The position numbers were made by a program, and so were the translations under genes. The notes under the pieces were generated by a model, which was not told where the DNA came from, did no database searches, and saw nothing but the letters and a program-made list of their open reading frames with translations. A stretch of 64,000 nucleotides of DNA from Calvatia gigantea (Eukaryota > Basidiomycota > Agaricomycetes > Agaricales > Lycoperdaceae). Positions 1-11,360 of the stretch are shown here, piece by piece. The DNA lies in NCBI GenBank assembly GCA_025093985.1, contig JACAAK010000010.1, positions 831,501 to 895,500 of the forward strand. Reading direction: 5' to 3'. The number at the start of each line of letters is the position of its first letter. Within the stretch, counting starts at the first letter, position 1.

Positions 1-3000
1 TAGACCGAAATACCTGCCCCACCAGGGTCACATAACTCCTCGCGAGAGCCAATGACAGCGTTGCTAACGTTTTTGCCGCCTTTCCGTTCCCCTCGCTTGT
101 GGGGCCCCGCTTGAATTTCCTGAACGGCACAAATGCATGCAAGTCCAGCACCTTCCTCTCCCCCTCTACCTCGTTCCGGTCAAGGCTTGGCATAACAAAC
201 TTCGGCATTGTCTTCCTCACTAACACCACATCCTGCGCATTTTTCTTGAGCATGTCCACAAACGCCATATTCTGAGCAATCCGAATCATTATCACGCTCA
301 CTAGCTTTGTATCCAACCCTACGTCCACTGCCGGCTCAAAAGGGTTTTGCCTTCTTTTCGCAGCAAGGCCGACACCCAAACCCGGACCCTTAGGAAACAT
401 CGGCCCGCTGTACACATCTACGTGTTCGAACCATAGCGTCCCATAGGGGATCAGAAAATGCTCCATCTTGGACTTCCTGATCTCCCTAATCGTCAACTCT
501 CCAACATACTTCGCAAGCTGCGCCATAATCGGCACAGTCAACGCAAAGCTGGTCAATATCGACTCCCCTGGTGCCAACCCCGAGTCTACGTGTTTCGAAG
601 TAGAAGGCGAGAGGTCCGTTTGCCTCGACGTGTACTTCAAGAAACCAGCGAGGTTATTAAATATGGCATGCGTCATGGGTGGCGGAAGCATATGTTTGGT
701 GTGTAAAAGCGCAGTGAGAATGGTTACAGCCTGCGAGACGTCTTTTTGACTATTGTTCTCCATTCCTTGTTCTTCGCAAAATAAATCCAGGACAGGTCGG
801 AGCAAAAGTCCAGGGTCGTTCCGCATGAGATCTAGCAATGTATCCCTCGCAGCAGCCACAACAGCATAACTGGGATCATATATCCATCATTGCGAGCACA
901 CGGAAAATAGGTGACAATGCTGGGACGAAGACAGCTCTTCGTTTCGCGAACGTCGGACCTCCAGCACTTGAATTCCTCCTCAACAAACTACCATCGTCGA
1001 CCTTGGCTTTTGCACCAACAGCCAATAAAAGGTTCGCCTGCCCACCGGGGGAATTCGGCTGAGGAGAACTCGGTACCACGGATGGCGATACAGGCCTGGA
1101 GGCATGATGATGGTGAGGGTGATCCGATCTCTGCAAATCCAACCGTTCAACCTGGCTCACAGGTAACATTGACACCGGCGTCCTCACCCACACCTCCTTC
1201 TCATCCCCTTCCAGTTCCTCACCCACCCACCCAATTTCGACCAACTGGCGCCTGAGCTCCGCCGGAATCGCGTCTTTCCCTTTCGTTTTTCCCACCGCAC
1301 CACCAGTGTCGCCGCTATCATGTACGTAGTTTACCGAACCCATATCAGTTGGTACAAATGGCAGAGGTGCCCGGGCAAGCTTGAAAGGCCGATGTGTGCG
1401 GTCGGCGAGGATACTGTGGGGTTCGGGGATGATCTGAAATCGCCAGTTTATGAGAAGGCTGAGCTTGTTTATAGATTCAAGGCGCGTCAGATCGTCGGAA
1501 CTGTGTTCACCGTTATCATCAATCTCCAAGCCTCTGAACTCAGGTTAGCTAAAACATACCTCCGCATGTCGACCTCGACCATTGCCCTGAACTCTAGAGG
1601 GTTCTTCTCCGCGCATTGCATGACTAGGAAGCAAACCAGGGGCATCACACCCTTTTCGAGCTTTCCACCTCCACTATCACACCCGTCGGCATCTAGGCCA
1701 TGATACCAGACGATTGGCGCAACGCGACTCCAGTCAACCGGGCTCAGCATTGCAGACACCGTCACAAGTAGTTTCAGAGCGCGCGGAACAAAACCCTTAA
1801 ACAACGAGGTGACAAGTTTGACTCCTGTGTTGAGTATTTCGGGAATGTGGAGCTGTTCTTCCGTTTCGTGGCTTTCTGTGTCCTTGGTGTTGGAGATGGT
1901 GGGGGCGGTAGGCATCAGGGCAAAGGTCCTCCTCTATTCCGAAGTCAGGGCGCGCGATTAACAAAAGGGACAAAGAACAAACCTTGTGCAATGAACCGGC
2001 ATTCCCTTTCGCAAGTTCGTATAGGGCCTGAATTTCCTCCAGTCTCATCTTAATCTCTTCATCATCTTCCATGCCATGTTCTTCACCCCGGAAAAATTCT
2101 TCAAACCATCTAAGAACTGTAGGCAACCATGGCGCTCTATAGATATAACACAGTCAGTTGGGAGTATGGAGAACAAAGAGATATTGCGTGCGTACGGTTT
2201 CAAAGACCTTGTGAAGAGCCTAAACTCCCGGAAGAGCATACAAAACAACATCCGCTGCGTGGGTGGGATCCGCGCTACCCTTTCCTACACTCCCATTGTC
2301 TTATCAGGGCACCAACCTCAGCGAAGAAAAGAATTGGTGTTACCTTTGCCTCGATAAGCACCGCCAACCTCATCTCCAAACCCGCAACAAACCTAATTAG
2401 GTTTACCCGTGCCGCGTCACTTCCCTGCGGTACGACAATTGAATCTAATACACAGCACACGAATTCAGGCTTAGAACTCACCAACGCCGTAGCGAGCACA
2501 TTCGGACCCGCACTCGAACTCCCCACCGAATCTCTTAGCCTTCTCAACGTTCTCAACCTTTCAATAAACTCAATCAACACAACCGCCTGGCCCAACCTCC
2601 CCACATTTCCCTCTCCGCCTCTATTATCAGTAGTGACGTTGACGTCATTCATCAAAGCAACACCAATCATCTCCGCATCCCTCACCCACCAGTCCTTAAC
2701 AATCCGTCCTAACACACACACAACACAAAGGACATTCGCGATGGTGAGTTCGCGATTGGAAGCTGCGAGCGTAAAGAGTGGCTTAAAGAATACTTGGGGC
2801 GCGAGTTGAGATAGTGTGTGTAGGAGGGTTGTTAGATTGTTGTTAGTCTGGTGGGAGGAATATTGGTTGTAGGAAATATATGAGAGGGCGGAAGATGAGC
2901 GATTGTGTGAGTGTGTTTGGGACGACTCGGAGGATTGCGTGAGGAGTGCGGGTGGTGGTGGGTCTTCGACTAGTCGCTGGGGCTTTGTTAGTCTGTGCAT

Positions 3001-5417
3001 GCTGGAGAAGGAAAGGAACCTACGTCTGTTAAATGGGGGAATATTCTTGCAATAATAGCTTTCCGTATACTATCGGGCAGGCGATTGACAACGCCCGTCA
3101 AAACACTGACTACAACTCCCCACTCCGCGTCCCCAACCTACCAAAGAATTGAATACACCCTCAACAACCTTCTAAGAATCGCGAAGAAATTTATACATAC
3201 CACATGTTTGAGCATCTCTTCAAGCACGTCCCTCCATCCCCCATCCGAATGCCATTTCACAATAACACCAACAGCCCATCTGACACTCCCTACATGCACG
3301 TCCTCACCACAGCACAACACTTCCGCCACAAGCCTCACAACAGCCTTCCTCGTCTCAAACCCCAAATCCTTCTTCTCATGTTCTTTACCTCTAACCCCGT
3401 CTCTCACCTTGCCTTTGTCACGTATACCACTCGCTTCCGGAATGACCAGCCTTTCAAGTACATGCACAATTTTATCCGTGAGCGCCGCGCGCACATCATG
3501 CCGGATTTTGTAGGGCGGGAGTGTGAGCAGCGAAAGTGCCGCACTGCAGAAGTGCATGATGCGGCGTGAAGACGCGGACCGTTGAAGCTGAGTCGGGTGT
3601 TCAGAAAGTGGGTGCCAATAATCCTACACATACCCGTCAGTTAACGGCAGACGAAAAAAAGAGAAGGAAACCATTACCTCAACTGCATGCTGCATCAACC
3701 AAATCCTCGCATCCTGCTCACACATCTCCAAACAAGATATACACGACTCTGAGAGGATCAGCTTTCTCGCGTCTTCTGCATTATCCCTTCCGTGGGCGTC
3801 CCATTTCGCGTCGTACTCCACCTCCAAAGCGTCTTCGTCCACTGGTCCCTTGGTTAGGTGATCCATGACCTCTTTCAAAATATTGAGATCGCCTGCATTG
3901 TCGTTTTCAACTTCAACCTGTATCCCCTCTCTCTGTAGTTGGAATTGGTATTCAGACTGCGGTGGCGTGTACGAAGATCGTGATGCGATGACTGGCAAGA
4001 GCGCGAAGAGGCCATTCGCGAGAGATTGGATCGCTTCAGGGGAAAGAAAAACGTGATTATTCTCGCTTGGCGTTGTGAGTCCCCATAGTGTAGACAAAAC
4101 CCGGCTCCGGAGTGGGGAGGGTGGTAACATGGCAGCTTTAGTACACCATAAGCATCTTTCTGCGCTTGCTACCTACTCCGTAAATCATCAACACAAGAAA
4201 CCCCCGCAGTTTTTTGGCAATGCAATACACACCTCGTTAGCAGGCGGCCAGGTCTTGACTAACAACTCAAAGGCATCGATAGCTAACCACCTCTCCTCCT
4301 CCACTTGCGCCACATTCGTGGCCTGCGTATGACAGCTCAAGGTCAAGAAGGGCGTTAACAGTGCAGGCAATACCATGTTTTCGTGGGGGAGATATACCGA
4401 TCTTAAACTCGCTGTTGCAGACCCCGAAGCCTGCCAAAGGATTTTGTGAAGAGATTTAACCGAGGGGGTCGTAGACCGCCCCCCACCACTCGACGACGAT
4501 CCGACATTGGTAGAGGAACCGGAAACAAATCCTGAATTGGAAGCAAATGGGTTGGAGTAGGAGTGACTCGTGGATCCTAAGTGACTATGTTGTTGGTCCG
4601 ATTTCTTGGAACTAAAACCTGTAGCCACGGACGCAGCCATAGATACAGCAGATCCTGAAGCTGCGGTCGCTAAAGACGACATTGTAGTCTTCGTGAACGG
4701 TAAATGTAACCCGGAGGATCCCATAGTCGTAGTTGCTTTTCCGCCCCCATGGAGATGAGAGTTGTGGTGGTGATGAGTACGAGGATCGGTGTGGCGAGTA
4801 GCCCAACAAGCTTTGAGGATGTCTTCAGAGAGCTTGCGGTTCTCGTCAACGGCAGCTTCACGTGCGTGATCCACGACATTTCTGAACCCCAGTCTGGCAG
4901 CGAGACGTGAACCTGGTTTCGGGGTTTGTGAACGGGAAGGAGGGCGGGTGATAGGCAGGGAAGGTGGTGCGGGGAAGGTTAGCGCCGAAGACGCTGCAGA
5001 TGGGGGTGGTTGAAGGCCATACGGGGACTGTGATCGCTGAGGTTGAGAGAAAGATATTTGTGGAGGAGGCAGAAGTGGTGGGGAAGCGATCCTTTCAGCC
5101 CCAGTAGTCAACACATGTTCGCGTATGGACTCCCATTTAGAAGGCAGGTATCCAGAGTCTGTCGAGCCTGTCCGTGTTACAGCTGTGTTCAAGAAAGGCA
5201 ATACCCTACGCAAGTCTCTCTGTGGTGCTGGAGGTGCATCCTGGACTGGACTGGATGTCAGTTGTTCTCGGGCTTCCTGAGAGGTAATCCAAGACGAAGG
5301 TTCGGGATGTTGAGGTGTGCGTTTTTTGGTGGAAGGGTCGGACGACCTCAAGTTGTCAAGCGAGAATAAACGTCGAGGTATTGGTTTTTTGATGTCGCTG
5401 TCATGTTGCGAACTCAT
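1..5417 (-). CDS. Large multi-exon protein, tentatively tuberin (TSC2)-like; 3' end outside window
   Basis: This is the 5' part of a large protein read right to left. The chosen ATG is at 5417 and begins MSSQHDSDIKKPIPRRLF. Clear exons are 5417-4233, 4172-3678, 3623-3201, 3137-3024 and 2976 to about 2275, followed by smaller exons down to base 1. The first four junctions are phase-consistent with GT/AG ends (for example intron 4173-4232). The N-terminal ~300 residues are Ser/Pro-rich and low in complexity. The rest is Leu-rich and helical, without membrane segments, as in HEAT-type scaffolds. I favour a tuberin homologue (GTPase-activating partner in TOR control) from the overall pattern, including segments such as WLPTVLRWFEEFF and DPGLLLRPVLDLF. 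The diagnostic Rap-GAP domain would lie beyond the left edge, so this is not proven. Two places (about 1,558-1,583 and 2,220-2,277) need either unusual introns or a frame break. It is divergent to the carbonic anhydrase gene, about 1.1 kb away. Confidence 0.5.
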
Positions 5418-6501
5418 AACAGTCTAATCGCACTGCACAACGACAACAAGGCGGCTAATTTGGCTCTGACGAAATATTATGTAAGCATGTGACGATCACC
5501 CTTGGACCCGTGTTCGACCTTGGTTCGACCTGCCACTTGCATCAGCCAGCATCACTGCATCAAGCGGGCGATATGCAAGCTTTTGAATCCACTACACTCA
5601 CTGGCCTCCGAGTCGATCGGAATTTTCCACACATAACCGAGTATGTATCATACGGCGTACAACAGCTCGGACCTCTTGCGTTGACACTGTTGGCATGACG
5701 GTCTCCAACAACAACTGAAAATGTTTGTGATCTTGACCAGAAGTTAACGTTAATTCGACCATAGCAATCACTTGCTATGGAAATGGCCCTGCTTTCTTCG
5801 CGAGGTGCACGACGCTCACCTCAGGCAGTGGCGATGGATGTTATTCAACTTCCTCCGGCAAGACCTCTTTACGGGTGTGGCAGACCTTTCCTAGTACAGC
5901 ACACGCTGTAAAACCAGGGCTTGCTGGCGCCACTAGCTCAACTGATCAATCAGATCTTTTATCATTCATCGCATTCCAAAACGTCATTCTATATCCCGGT
6001 TTCCGCCAAGTCCCCTATCCAAGCCACCCCAAGAGGCTTAGCCCCGCCAAGTCCAAACGTTATAGGCGTCCGGCCCTAGAACCTATTCAACCTTGATCAC
6101 ATCTTCTTGTCTCAGCCTGGGATACCATTTTTTGCGAAACAGCAACAACATCAGCACTGAGTACTGAGCGTGTATAAAGAGCTCAGCAAATGCTGATAAT
6201 GTCTCTTTCCATTCTCTCTCCTGTCCTTTCTCCTTTCTGTTTTTCTGTTCTCCGACCTGCGAGCGGGTTTTTTTTTCTGGAATTCGTATTTCACTTAACC
6301 GGCACTGGTTTTGCCTTGTCAATCTTGCTTACCATATTACTCGTCCTACCGCAGCGGTAGTCCTTGGTCCGCGCTCAATTCACTTCAATTCACCCCATTC
6401 AACAGTGGGCCGGACCCATCGTACTCAAATTTTACTTCATCGCCTCGCTAGCATTTTATATATAATCAGGACCCTACCTCCTCCCAAAACCTTGGCCGGC
6501 A
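5418..6501. other. Divergent intergenic region, no gene seen
   Basis: This 1.08 kb lies between the start of the tuberin-like gene (-) and the carbonic anhydrase gene (+), so it should contain both promoters. Visible elements are a TATAAA-like stretch near 6172 followed by a C/T-rich tract (about 6205-6250), typical of fungal 5' leaders, and a second TATA stretch at 6457-6465. No convincing open frame or RNA gene was seen. Confidence 0.6.
6457..6465 (+). promoter_or_regulatory. TATA-like element upstream of carbonic anhydrase
   Basis: The sequence TATATATAA ends 36 bp before the ATG at 6502. The spacing would leave a very short leader. The TATAAA near 6172 with the following pyrimidine tract is an equally good core promoter. 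Confidence 0.35.
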
Positions 6502-7912
6502 ATGAAGTTCGCATTCCAACTCCTAACAATCCTAGCAACACTCTCCGCTTCATTTGCCCATCCCATCCATGATACACCCCGGGAACTAACCATTGTGGGC
6601 CCCTCCCGATCCTCAAAACGTGAGGTCCCTCCTGCCTCGGGTGGTGGTGCCCCGTCAAAAGGCACAATCGTCCCCGAATTCCAGCTCCTAGCCGACGGTA
6701 ACAAAGCCTTCCGTGACGAACTAACCAAAGACTCTCCGGTTCTTCTCAAGACACTAACGGATGAAGGTCAAGGTACGTTACATATACCATCAACCCCAAC
6801 ACTTAGCCTCAACTTGGTTCCACCCCCCTTTTTTTTATTCTTGGCTAATATCGTACTAATTTCCAACCCTGCTTGCTTCTCCAGCGCCTCCGTTCATGTT
6901 CATTGGGTGTTCAGATAGCCGCGCCTCCGAAGGCACAATATTCTCCGCTAAACCCGGGACTCTCTTTACCGAACGCAATATTGCGAACCAGTTCTTCGCG
7001 ACCGACCCTAACACGTACGTTCGGTCCCTTCTCCCCTATGCCCAGGGAAAAAATGCCGCACCAACCGCACAACTAACGCATGTTTCTCTTTTTTTTTTAA
7101 ATAAAGGCACGCAGTCGTTTCCTACGCGGTCGCCGTACTTGGTGTCAAACACGTCATCGTGATGGGCCACTACGGCTGTGGCGGTGTCGCGGCCGCCATT
7201 GCTTCCCCACCTACAGCTTCAGTAGACGCCGCGAGTGGCTCGGTACAAGCCTGGATCGAACCTATCCGCGAGATATTCCGTACCTCTTCTCGACCGGAAA
7301 TCGTCCAGCTGAGGGAGAAAATCAAAGGTCAAACCAACGTCGAAGAACCCGATATTCAAGAACGTAAGTGGCACGCAACCGCAACCATATTTTCATAGCT
7401 GACACTCAAATATCTATAGCCGGATTCCGTGCGCTCGTTGAAGAGAACGTGAAAGCAGGTGTGAAGCGTATCGCAACGGACAGTGTCATTGCCAACGTAC
7501 GTATTCCTCCCAACTCAACACCCAAACCAACCCACATCTAATAAAAATCCCTCAAACAACACAGCACTACGCCGCCCTCGCCGCTGCCTCCTCCCCATCC
7601 AACACAAATACAACCGCAACGTCACCACCCACCAAACGCGCAGACCACCACGGTTCCGCAACTCCCTCTGAAGTATACATCCACGGCTGGGTGTACGACA
7701 TTGAAAACGGCGTCGTGCGTGACTTGGGCATCTCCGTTGGTCCCCCAGGTAAAACTATCCCAACTGCCCCATGGGATGCGGTCGTGAGTGCTGCTGCCAC
7801 TAGCTCACATGAAAATGTGAATGCGAATAAGGTTGTGGGCGGTGAGAATGTGAAGGAGAGGTGTGAGCAGCTGTGTAAAGCAAAAAGGTTTTTCCTTGGG
7901 AGGAGTGTTTGA
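6502..7912 (+). CDS. Secreted beta-class carbonic anhydrase
   Basis: Catalyses reversible hydration of CO2 to bicarbonate with a Zn(II) centre. Model: 6502-6772, 6885-7014, 7107-7363, 7420-7496, 7565-7912. The 1,083 nt give 360 residues and all junctions are in phase. Beta-class zinc ligands are visible: Cys99 in CSDSR (with the Asp-Arg dyad), then His155 and Cys158 in GHYGCGG. The N terminus is a signal peptide (MKFAFQLLTILATLSASFA), so the enzyme probably enters the secretory path. Many fungal beta-CAs are cytosolic or mitochondrial, so this is the less usual type. The stretch after residue ~235 (TNTTATSPPTKRADHHG) looks like an insertion relative to compact beta-CAs. The gene stands alone next to the tuberin-like gene, and a repeat island begins just downstream. 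Confidence 0.93.
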
Positions 7913-8149
7913 ACCCATGAGGGAAGATGTGTTGTACTCGTGATACATTGTGTTTTTGGCCTTTTGGTACTGTTAGTGTAGGGACCTTATGTTCAGTGCA
8001 ATGGACTCCTAGGTCTTGGTATATGTCACCGGTTCCGAAATCATCTTTGTATCATATATTAGGTCCAAATGAGTCTTATCCTAGCAATATTCTCATGAAG
8101 TTCCTAAAACAGTAGTTTCACCCAGCCACCCTTGCATTCCTAGAAGGTC

Positions 8150-8700
8150 TAGGTATCTTGTAACACTAGGCTGAGTGATGAACCCCCAGAGCTTTGGCAC
8201 TATTAGAGTACCCCTTGTTAGTTGCAAGTATGAGAGCAGTTTCACCATATATACCTAGAATATATTATGAGTGCTATAAGAATAGATTGTGTAAGGGTCA
8301 TACTTCTGGCATTCACATTTGCATTGGACTCAATAACCCTCAGCTGTAGTTATAAGAGCAGTTAAACTATGACTATCTGGAATATGTTATGAGTTTTTAA
8401 GAACAGACTGGATAAAGGTCATACTCCTGGCATTCACATCAACCTCAGACTCAATAAGTTGTTTAACAATATCCAAAAGTCCATTTTTGGCTGCAATTAC
8501 AAGAGCAGTTTTACCATGTGCATCTAGAATATATTATAAGTATTTAAGAATAGATTGGGTGAAAGTTATACCTTTGGTGTTCATATTAACCTCAGGCTCA
8601 AGGAGTTGTTTAATAATATCCAAATATCTACCTTTAGATGCAATTATGAGAGTATTTAAATCCTTTTTACCTAAGATAAGTGAGTACTCTGGATTATACT
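8150..8700 (-). pseudogene. Ankyrin-repeat exon array, decayed
   Basis: On the minus strand, several repeated units each contain one ankyrin-like repeat. Examples are GKTALVIAAKNGLLDIVKQL around 8430-8510 and ASKGRYLDIIKQLL around 8585-8645, with weaker units at about 8180-8260 and 8340-8375. Between units lie ~52 bp stretches with intron-like ends (GTATAAC...TTCTAG, GTATGAC...TTCCAG), so the parent gene seems to have had one ankyrin repeat per exon. No start, no N-terminal domain and no long open frame remain. The array sits inside the CpG-free block. Parent protein unknown; NACHT-ankyrin proteins are one common fungal source. Confidence 0.65.
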
Positions 8701-8945
8701 AAACAGATAATCTTATCCTTTGCATTCATGTCAGTACAGCTCTGCTACAGTGCATATATCAAATCTATATCTCTTTTTTCCATTGTATGGAACAATACTA
8801 CAGCTGCTGATGAATCTGTTCTAATACTATCAATTGTTGCATTGATTATAACAAAGGTACTGCTTACTATTGACACCTATACTCAGATCAATACTATGTT
8901 CACAGAGATGTTTCACAATTTAGGTATAGTAATTTTGTACTATAA

Positions 8946-10216
8946 GTGCTGTAATGGCAAAGCTGTCTCACACTTGAAATTTGCTAATCTAAGGCATACA
9001 AGCCTAATTTAATGATTACATTGAACCTTCCTGTAGTAGAATGACCTAATCTAAGAGCTTGATCACTGTAGAATACTATGGCTATTGATGACAGATAGCA
9101 GCAGCTATGGAATAACCACTGTACTTAACTAAAAGCAATTCTAACAGTGTACTATATGACCAGTTGTGATTCCAGCTGGACCAGGTGGTAAAACCATTCC
9201 AATACATCTATACAAAGCTACAGGACCCCTCCAATAAGCTTAGACTTGAGAAATAAGTCTGACATGCTTAATCTAAAAGGATGATTGGTATGTTCATAGA
9301 GAATGCCACTATTGTTAGATTAACAAATATCACTCAGCACTAATGACACATATGGATACATTCATGTACAATCCATGGGAACACATAGGAGGACAATTCA
9401 TGTGATGTCCAAAATCTCAGATGCTCTATATACATAGAAAAGAATACAGAACCAGAGAATGGGCTAGACACAGTCTGGAACAAATAGATACCCAGAATCT
9501 TCATGTATTTCCAATGTTTCACTAATCTAATAGATTGTGGCTCTCTTGGTGTGTAATCTAATCTACTAGTTTGTACCTTGCTTGATAATACATTCCTAGT
9601 CATATAATCACTATCTTGTCATAACAAGTGCTGAAATAATATATTAACCCCCTCTGAGGTGTCAGGTATAGCAAGGAACCTACTAGCCATTGCCCAGTCT
9701 TCAGAGCACAGTAAAAAGCAATCTATTGTACCTGAGCAAAGCAAAGTAATAAGCTCTTTCAAGATTAACTGGACTAAGTAACTTGAGCTAAGGTTGAGAC
9801 CTTTTTGATCTAAGAAGACCTCAGGCTTAATTGTGAAGTGAGCTTAAATTAAGAGTATATTGCATTGCTACATCCTAGTACTTGGAATATCACAAGTGTA
9901 GGACAGTGCACTTCTGGTCATTAACTTGATAAGAGTGAATCTTAAGGAGTACCTGAGGTTCTGTGTCTTATTAACTTCTTGGATAAGGGATGCAAGTTGT
10001 GCTTTTTACAGTGTAACTTGACTTTACTCTTCTTAGTGAAGGTAGTTAGCTATTCTAGTGTTCTCTATGTATCATTATTCATGTTATTTCATGGAACTGT
10101 CCCTCATATTGTCAGATTGCCTTCCTATGAACTTGCATTGTGCAGAAAGTTTATTTCATTTGCTTAATCTAAGCTGTACATCCTTATTACACAAGTATTC
10201 TATTTCTGCCTCTTTA
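8946..10216. repeat. Repeat element copy A, inserted in the duplicated block
   Basis: The second copy of the surrounding DNA (14,233-14,700) reads straight through the position where this ~1.27 kb lies, so it is an insertion. Both edges carry AGTGC, which may be a 5 bp target duplication. The part 9274-10216 is homologous to 13,132-14,100. No coding capacity was seen. A TATA-like stretch before CCCCCTCTGAGG near 9640 would suit an LTR promoter, but the ends do not show clean TG...CA, so the class stays open (solo LTR or other). Confidence 0.6.
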
Positions 10217-10284
10217 GTGCAAAAATAGTTTTTCCATCCTTATCTAGAACAAATGTCAAGACCTCAAAAAAAAGTATTCACAAA

Positions 10285-10390
10285 TATTTATCATCTTTTG
10301 TGTTCACATTTGCACCCTTTTCAATCAGAAACTCAACAACCTGCAAATAACCATTCTTAACCACAGCAATTAGAGATTGACTTAAGTAGT
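10285..10390 (-). pseudogene. Ankyrin-repeat fragment, copy 1
   Basis: Minus-strand reading gives VVKNGYLQVVEFLIEKGANV, a good ankyrin repeat consensus. It is separated from the array at 8150-8700 by the inserted repeat element copy A. The same fragment recurs at about 14,755-14,860. Confidence 0.6.
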
Positions 10391-10446
10391 ATTAACATTA
10401 CTTCTTATTTATGACCAAAAAGCTTCTTCCCAAGCTTTTTCAGGTG

Positions 10447-11360
10447 TTACTCAATGAATGTCTCAAGAACATCCTGGAATAGGACTAGAAGCAACAGCAA
10501 AGCAAGAGTTTGTCCAAATGTCCAGTTGGTGTCTCTCTTTTGCACCAGGGGGCTATTCTTTTGAATTATCACCTTGGTGTTGACAAGAAAGAGGATGTTG
10601 ATTATGGCCAATACAACTAGGCCACATATAATAAATATAAAGCTGAGACTTCAACTGGAAGAATTGGGCATAATAAGTGACCAGATATAAACAGAAGCAG
10701 CAAAAAGGGTAGCTGGGATAATGAGTTTTAAAAATAGGACAAGTAGGAGACTGTAGATGAAAATGGACTACCCCTTTAACTCTTCAGATACAGGTGGAAC
10801 TTGTTGACCCAGGATAGCAACCAATGCAGACTGGGAGTAGGGATGGGAGTCACCAAAGGAGATTGGTCAGTGCCAGAACCATATTCCAACAGCAGCCATG
10901 ATGGTCAAGTATCTCTTCCACCCAGACAGAGAGACTTCTGCTACTGTGACCAGATTTTGTTGCACCGGGCCTCCTCGGAGGCTCCAGCTCTGTCACACTG
11001 AGCCTCCCCGAGAAGAGCCTCCTCGAGAACTCCGAACCGGCGATAAACATAGAGTAAAAAGTATATTAAATGACTGGTGTTGTTCATCCAACTCAAATTA
11101 AGGATAATGACGGCATGAAGGTTAGTCAGTCCTTTGGTGAAGGCTTGCACGATAGTCGAGACAAGGATTGCGAAAGCCGTGATGAGAATGTTGGCCGATT
11201 GTTTTTCCAGGGTATCAAGTTCCGTGTGCGTAACCTTCTTGTCGAGCAGCGCGAAGGCCACTGGAGCAAAGCTGAGGAGGTTCTGAGCATAGATGGCAAC
11301 TCATACACCGATACCGGATATGTCGGGATTGGAGGGAAAACAAAAAACAGGGTCAGACAT
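10447..11360 (-). pseudogene. Orphan multi-pass membrane-protein gene, dead, copy 1
   Basis: The apparent start is the ATG at 11358-11360 (MSDPVFCFPSNPDISGIGV). An in-frame TGA follows at 11301-11303, where VR is expected, so a CGA-to-TGA change is likely. The frame then gives VAIYAQNLLSF, a long membrane segment and NLSWMNNT, and later, in the CpG-poor part, a segment ending FGQTLALLLLLV. Another stop at 10447-10449 sits where a CAA is likely. These motifs recall a large uncharacterised Agaricomycete membrane-protein family that I know only as hypothetical. The visible nonsense changes are C-to-T. Function unknown. Confidence 0.6.

Larger units (their letters stand above)
8038..10965. other. 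CpG-free block
   Basis: Reading line by line I find no CG dinucleotide between the one at 8036-8037 and the one at 10966-10967, about 2.9 kb, while flanking DNA is ordinary in CpG. The block is AT-rich and covers the ankyrin exon array, repeat copy A and the 3' half of a dead membrane-protein gene. The pattern matches complete loss of CpG through C-to-T change on both strands, as expected from cytosine methylation or a RIP-like process (inference). Confidence 0.85.

Noticed and set aside
8946..10216. Solo LTR retrotransposon
   Set aside because: Size, a TATA-like stretch and a possible 5 bp duplication fit, but the terminal dinucleotides and a primer-binding context are not visible; kept only as an unclassified repeat.
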